Assembly (NCBI GenBank): GCA_010027295.1
Contig: RGVM01000062.1
Coordinates: 1-9,638 of the forward strand
Source of the DNA: Chitinophagia bacterium
Lineage (GTDB): Bacteria > Bacteroidota > Bacteroidia > Chitinophagales > Chitinophagaceae
DNA length: 9,638 bases
Direction: 5' to 3'
A program made the position numbers and the translations under genes. The notes under the pieces were generated by a model, which worked only from the letters and a program-made list of their open reading frames with translations, was not told the DNA's origin and did no database searches. Positions 5,895-9,638 of this stretch are shown piece by piece. The number at the start of each line of letters is the position of its first letter. Position 1 is the stretch's first letter.

Positions 5895-6743
5895 CTAGCG
5901 GCAGAAATAGCGTATCCGGTTGCGGCCGGGAGGGAAGGGCAGCGCCGGGATCGGGTCACCGGACACTTTCCACTCCACCAGGTAGCCGTCGGTGGTGAAG
6001 ACATAGTCGCCGTACCGCGCCGTCAGCGTGCTGTCGGCCATGCCGCCGGCGCCATAGGTCGTGAGTGAAATACGGCTTACTAGGTTCCTGGACCTTTTCC
6101 CCATGTCCACCGCCATGACGGGCAACGCCAGCTCTACGGCATCGGGCAGGATCGGCAGGAAATTCCTGGCCGACTGGGTCAGGTCGTATTCCAGGCTGGC
6201 GGAGAGTACCTTCTGAGTCAACCCCGGTATCACGAAAGCCCCCTCCACTTGCACCAGGTTCTGACCCGTCCAGGTGTATTTGAACTGTACCAGCGGTATG
6301 GGAACAGGGGTGGCGGAGGAGAAGAGCTCCTTCCGTACCAGATAGCCGCCCGCGTCATAGCTGTATTCGTAGCGTATGGTCTGAGGGACGTTGTTCACGA
6401 CCTGACGGGCGACGAAACGGCGCACCCTGCCCGAAGTATCGAGCAGCAGGTAGGCGTCGGATGGGAGCCGGAGGGTGTCAGCCGTCCGTACGAGCGGCTC
6501 GTCGACTAGCAAGCGAGAGGAGAGGCTGTCGTACACCTCCACCGCATTGGCCTTTCCGGCGGCATCGAACCTTGTCAGAAAGGATACCGTCCCACGCCCC
6601 GTGGCCGAGTCGACCCCGACGACCTGCATCGGCCGGCAATCGTTGCCCAGCGGCGGCCTCCGGTTCCCCGCCTCGATACTAGTCTCCTTCTCGCAGGAGG
6701 CGATCGTCAGAAACAGGGTCGCTATGGCAGCATGGATCCTCAT
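5895..6743 (-). CDS. Putative lipoprotein of unknown function
   Basis: This is a complete 282-aa protein from ATG 6743 to TAG. The N-terminus M-R-I-H-A-A-I-A-T-L-F-L-T-I-A-S-C is a short type II signal peptide with lipobox I-A-S-C and lipidated Cys17, followed by E-K-E-T. The rest is soluble and beta-rich, with repeated Y-x-Y / D-x-x-G elements such as SFLTRFDAAGK, IRYEYSYDAGGYLV, VQFKYTWTGQNLV and YVFTTDGYLVEWKV. These resemble beta-strand lipoproteins of Bacteroidota that carry loose YD-like repeats (DUF4595-type), but I do not recognise the exact family. The last five residues R-Y-F-C-R include a second cysteine. It should sit in the inner or outer membrane facing the periplasm or surface; the residues after Cys17 do not give a clear surface-export signal. 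It starts 18 bp after lspA, so it is likely co-transcribed with the peptidase that would process it. Function unassigned. Confidence 0.85.
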   Translation of the reverse strand: MRIHAAIATLFLTIASCEKETSIEAGNRRPPLGNDCRPMQVVGVDSATGRGTVSFLTRFDAAGKANAVEVYDSLSSRLLVDEPLVRTADTLRLPSDAYLLLDTSGRVRRFVARQVVNNVPQTIRYEYSYDAGGYLVRKELFSSATPVPIPLVQFKYTWTGQNLVQVEGAFVIPGLTQKVLSASLEYDLTQSARNFLPILPDAVELALPVMAVDMGKRSRNLVSRISLTTYGAGGMADSTLTARYGDYVFTTDGYLVEWKVSGDPIPALPFPPGRNRIRYFCR

Positions 6744-6761
6744 GAGGGAATGGCCCTTTGA

Positions 6762-7454
6762 TCAGGACACCTGCGCCTCGTCGCTTACCCGGGAGTTGGT
6801 CTCCACGGTGGGATGGGTATACGGCCCCTGCGGCTTCAGGAACCGCTCCTGGAAAACAAGCAGGGTAATCACACCGGTCGTGATGGAGGCGTCAGCGATG
6901 TTGAAGACGGGACGGAAGAACTCGAACGACTGCCCGCCCCAGAAGGGGAACCAGTCAGGGTATCTCGCATCCGTGATGATGGGGAAGTAAAGCATATCGA
7001 CCACCTTGCCGTGAAGCAGCGAGTCGTAGCCGCCCGCGAAGCCCTCCTGCAGGATGTGGCGGGCCCGGTTCAGGCTGAAGGGATCGCTGCCTTCGAAGAT
7101 TACCCCGTAGCAGATGCTGTCGATCAGGTTGCCGATGGCACCCGCGTAAATCAGGGTCGCACAGGCCATGAATCCGGGATGCTGCCTGTTGCGCGACAGT
7201 CGGATCAGATAGACGGTGCCTATGATAACGGCAACGAGGCGGAACAGCGTCAGCGCCAGCTTGCCCCAGTCGCCCCCGAGCTTCCAACCGTATGCCATCC
7301 CCTCGTTTTCGATAAAATGAAGGCGGAACCAGGAAAGCGATGAAATGACCAGGTGCTCCTCGCCAAGATGGTAGTGGGTCTTGATGTATACCTTGAGGAC
7401 CTGGTCGACCAGCAGGATGAGGAAGGTGAACAGGAAGACATGCTTCAGTTTCAA
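6762..7454 (-). CDS. lspA: Lipoprotein signal peptidase (signal peptidase II)
   Basis: This inner-membrane aspartyl protease removes the signal peptide from prolipoproteins after lipidation. Numbered from TTG 7454 (230 aa): helix 1 with LVDQVLK (15-21); HFIENEGMAYG (47-57), matching the conserved N-x-G-A-F/Y motif; hydrophobic helices about 65-85 and 96-113; catalytic D112 in GAIGNLIDS (105-113) and D188 in FNIADASIT (184-192); a last helix and a polar tail rich in P, T and S. Residues about 118-180 form a large insert between the catalytic motifs, usual in Bacteroidota and absent from the shorter E. coli enzyme. Both possible starts are TTG. The 7487 start adds 11 residues to give 241; an in-frame stop at 7499-7497 rules out anything longer. 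I prefer 7454 because M-K-L-K plus helix 1 matches homologues and a promoter-like TATATTTG lies between the two starts. It follows murF-alr closely. Confidence 0.93.
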   Translation of the reverse strand: MKLKHVFLFTFLILLVDQVLKVYIKTHYHLGEEHLVISSLSWFRLHFIENEGMAYGWKLGGDWGKLALTLFRLVAVIIGTVYLIRLSRNRQHPGFMACATLIYAGAIGNLIDSICYGVIFEGSDPFSLNRARHILQEGFAGGYDSLLHGKVVDMLYFPIITDARYPDWFPFWGGQSFEFFRPVFNIADASITTGVITLLVFQERFLKPQGPYTHPTVETNSRVSDEAQVS

Positions 7455-7474
7455 CTCGACGGGTGTTGTTTGGA

Positions 7475-7482
7475 CAAATATA
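7475..7482 (-). promoter_or_regulatory. TATATTTG, Bacteroidota -7-like box upstream of lspA
   Basis: The minus strand reads TATATTTG, an exact match to the Bacteroidota sigma-ABfr -7 consensus TAnnTTTG, just after the murF-alr stop. A start about 7 nt downstream would leave a short leader before TTG 7454. No TTTG-type -33 box is visible at the right distance, so this is only half a promoter. It would allow lspA and the lipoprotein gene to be expressed apart from murF-alr. Confidence 0.28.
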
Positions 7483-7507
7483 AGCAAGATGGCGGCTTAG
7501 TCCGATG

Positions 7508-9638
7508 CTATTCCTCCACATAGACCCTGCGCACACGCGAGGATATGCCTGTCAGCATCTCATAGGGGATGGTGCCGGCACAACGCGCCAGTCCGGTCAC
7601 AGGCCGCTCAGGACCAAAGACGATGACCCGCGTACCGGCACGCACGGCGCCGCAGTCAGTGACATCGACCATGGTCATGTCCATGCAGACATTGCCGACG
7701 ACGGGACAGTCATGCCCATCGATCAGGACGCTGCCATTGCCGTTGCCCAGGCTGCGGGGAAACCCGTCGGCATATCCGATCCGGATGGTGGCGATGCGGC
7801 TGTCGCGTGTGAGCCGCGCACGACGTCCGTAACCGACTGTCTCTCCGGCCGGTATCGATTTGACCTGGGCCACCGTGGTGGCCAGCGTGAGGGCATGCTT
7901 CAGTCGGTCGGCTTCCGTCCCCGAAGGATCGACCCCGTAGAGTCCGATGCCGAGCCTGACCATCTCGAACTGTAAATCCTGATGTCTCCGGATGCCGGCC
8001 GTGTTGCAGAGGTGGCGCAGGAAGCCGTATCCGATCCCCCGCTGGATCCGTTCGCAGGCCTCGACGAAACGCGCCGACTGTAGCCGGGTGTAGTCGTCGT
8101 GGGCAGGATCCTCGGCAGCCGCCAGATGGCTGAAGACAGATACCACATGCATGCCGCCGCCCTCCGTGAGGATCCGGCAGAGATCATCCACCTCCTCGGG
8201 GAGGAAGCCCAGGCGATGCATACCGGTGTCTAGCTTGATATGCACGGGATAGCCCTGCAAACCCTCAGAGGAGAGATGGCGGGCGAATGCCGCAGCCCCT
8301 TCGAAAGAGTGGATCTCCGGCTGCAGGTCGTTTTCGGTGAGGGTGCGGAAGGCGGCCGGCTCCGGGTTCATCACGACGATGGGCATGCGGATGCCTGCGC
8401 GACGGAGCTCGGCGCCCTCGTCGATATAGGCCACCGCCAGCCAGTCGGCGCCATGGAATTGGATCAGGCTGGCGACCTCATAGGCCCCGGCACCATAGGA
8501 GAAGGCCTTCACCATGGCCATCATCCGCACACCCGGCGCCAGCATGCGACGGTACGTCGCCAGGTTGTGGGAGATGGCCGAGAGGTCGATCTCCAGCACG
8601 GTCTGGTGCGCCCTCGCCTCCAGCCGCTCGGCGATACGCTCGAAACCAAAACTCCGGGCCCCCTTCAGGAGGATGGCCTCCCCACGGAACTGTGTCGGAT
8701 GGAACTGCTCGAGGAACAGGTCGGTGGCGGCATGGAAGGCCGTGTCGGGCACCAGCCCCTCGAAACGGCCCGCATGGGCGGTGATGGCGGGACCGATGCC
8801 GATCAGCCGACCGACCCCGCGCCGCGACAGCTCGACGGCCACCTCCCGGTACAACTCGTCCGGCGGCCGGCCGCTCTGCAAGATGTCGGACAGTACGACC
8901 GTCAGACCCGCATCCCGTCGCTGTCGCACCAGGAAGTCCAGCGACAGCCGCAGCGAACTGAGGTCGGCACTGTAGCTGTCATCCACCAATACGCATCCGT
9001 TGATGCCTTCCCGGAGTTCCATCCGCATGGAAAGCATCGGCAGGGTCAGCATCCGCTCCCGGATAAGGACATCGGGAATGGACATATGCAGCATCAGCAT
9101 CCAGGCATGCATCGCGTTCTCGAGCGAAGCCGGGTCCGTGAAGGGGATGGTGATATCCACCCTCCGCCCTTCATACAGGGCTTCCACGAAAGTCGAATCC
9201 CCACCGACCTCCTTCCGCAGGATACGCAGCCCGGCATCGGGCGATTCGCCCCAGGTGAGGCAATGGGGATGGGGGCCGGCATCGGACTCCCTCGCCTCGC
9301 GGACGGCATGCCGTACGGCCTCGTGGTCGGCACAGTGTATGAGGTAACGGGCGCGACGGAAGAGCCGGTATTTCTCACGCGCCTTGGAGGCCCTTTCGGG
9401 GAAGCCCTCGTCATGCGCATCGAGGAGGTTGGTGAAGATGCCGATGTCGGGTCGTATAATACGCTCCAACCGGTCCATCTCCTCGGGCAGGGAGATGCCC
9501 GCCTCCAGGATGGCAAGCCGGTCGTCGGGCCCCATCAGCCAGACGCTCAAAGGGACGCCGATCTGAGAATTATGGCTCTTGGGACTCCTGACGATCCGTA
9601 TATCCGGCGACAACAGGTGGTGGAGCCATTCCTTGACT
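7508..9638 (-). CDS. MurF-alanine racemase bifunctional fusion (5' end beyond window)
   Basis: A fused enzyme: the MurF part adds D-Ala-D-Ala to UDP-MurNAc-tripeptide, and the alanine racemase part makes D-alanine from L-alanine with PLP. Both act in the cytosol in peptidoglycan synthesis. The frame is open to the right edge (709 codons seen). It reads V-K-E-W-L-H-H-L before the TTG at 9613, so 9613 is not the start, and the MurF N-terminus with its P-loop lies outside. MurF motifs seen: SPKSHNSQIGVPLSVW, EAGISLPEEM, GIFTNLLDAHDEGF, VDITIPFTDPASLENA and VDDSYSADLSSLRLSL (the D-S-Y-N-A-D motif). The Alr domain starts near HQTVLEIDLSAISHN (about 8600). Its PLP lysine in MVKAFSYGAG is at 8507-8509; HIKLDTGMHRLGF, RLGIGLYG and PAGETVGYGRR follow, with the catalytic Tyr at 7829-7831; NVCMDMTMVDVT is near the end. 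The C-terminus RVRRVYVEE is complete (stop TAG). This fusion is typical of Bacteroidota. Confidence 0.96.
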   Translation of the reverse strand, partial: VKEWLHHLLSPDIRIVRSPKSHNSQIGVPLSVWLMGPDDRLAILEAGISLPEEMDRLERIIRPDIGIFTNLLDAHDEGFPERASKAREKYRLFRRARYLIHCADHEAVRHAVREARESDAGPHPHCLTWGESPDAGLRILRKEVGGDSTFVEALYEGRRVDITIPFTDPASLENAMHAWMLMLHMSIPDVLIRERMLTLPMLSMRMELREGINGCVLVDDSYSADLSSLRLSLDFLVRQRRDAGLTVVLSDILQSGRPPDELYREVAVELSRRGVGRLIGIGPAITAHAGRFEGLVPDTAFHAATDLFLEQFHPTQFRGEAILLKGARSFGFERIAERLEARAHQTVLEIDLSAISHNLATYRRMLAPGVRMMAMVKAFSYGAGAYEVASLIQFHGADWLAVAYIDEGAELRRAGIRMPIVVMNPEPAAFRTLTENDLQPEIHSFEGAAAFARHLSSEGLQGYPVHIKLDTGMHRLGFLPEEVDDLCRILTEGGGMHVVSVFSHLAAAEDPAHDDYTRLQSARFVEACERIQRGIGYGFLRHLCNTAGIRRHQDLQFEMVRLGIGLYGVDPSGTEADRLKHALTLATTVAQVKSIPAGETVGYGRRARLTRDSRIATIRIGYADGFPRSLGNGNGSVLIDGHDCPVVGNVCMDMTMVDVTDCGAVRAGTRVIVFGPERPVTGLARCAGTIPYEMLTGISSRVRRVYVEE

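Noticed and set aside
4861..5898. Plus-strand frame of 345 codons antisense to yifB
   Set aside because: Shadow of a clear AAA+ gene; Arg/His/Leu-rich without domain features.
9611..9613. TTG at 9613 as the start of murF-alr
   Set aside because: The frame stays open to the window edge and the upstream residues V-K-E-W-L match the family, so the gene is simply cut by the window.
1..9638. Defence system, CRISPR array, toxin-antitoxin, prophage or integrated element
   Set aside because: All substantial coding space is taken by recognisable housekeeping or envelope genes of similar composition; no repeats, integrase, attachment site or small paired genes were seen.

Overview
The window is a GC-rich piece of a Bacteroidota chromosome. 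The evidence is the MurF-alanine racemase fusion, the dihydroorotase with its V-N-E-G and F-R-E-P-G-L-T-H-K motifs, an LspA with a long insert before its last helix, a RemB/Wzi-like outer-membrane protein with motifs typical of the phylum, and a small MutS-like ATPase. The high GC and the lipoprotein style could fit a Chitinophagia/Sphingobacteriia-type lineage, but I cannot fix the genus. No tRNA, rRNA, CRISPR array, insertion sequence or phage gene is visible.

Layout. (1) 1-1338, minus strand: the N-terminal 446 codons of an outer-membrane beta-barrel protein that runs off the left edge. (2) 1298-2689 and 2715-4031, plus strand: dihydroorotase (pyrC) and a MutS-family ATPase without the mismatch-recognition domain, 25 bp apart and probably co-transcribed. 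(3) 4032-4218: a convergent intergenic stretch with several small hairpins. (4) 4219 to the right edge, minus strand, transcribed right to left: murF-alr fusion (5' end outside the window), lspA, a lipoprotein of unknown function, then yifB/comM. The first three are tightly packed. yifB follows a 128-bp gap.

Function. The right-hand cluster is mainly cell-envelope work: UDP-MurNAc-pentapeptide and D-alanine synthesis (MurF-Alr), lipoprotein signal peptide removal (LspA), and a lipoprotein that LspA would itself process. YifB/ComM is a DNA branch-migration ATPase linked to transformation. The left part joins pyrimidine synthesis with a DNA-repair-like ATPase. No gene for a new defence or mobile system is visible. 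The content is largely housekeeping.

The real anomaly is at 1343-1426: a perfect 84-bp inverted repeat (41-bp arms, 2-nt centre) exactly where the divergent outer-membrane gene and pyrC begin. It replaces the expected promoter region, forces pyrC to start inside the opposing gene, and encodes almost the same peptide on both strands. It is either a fold-back assembly or amplification artefact, or a real palindrome that would put both gene starts in one very stable hairpin.
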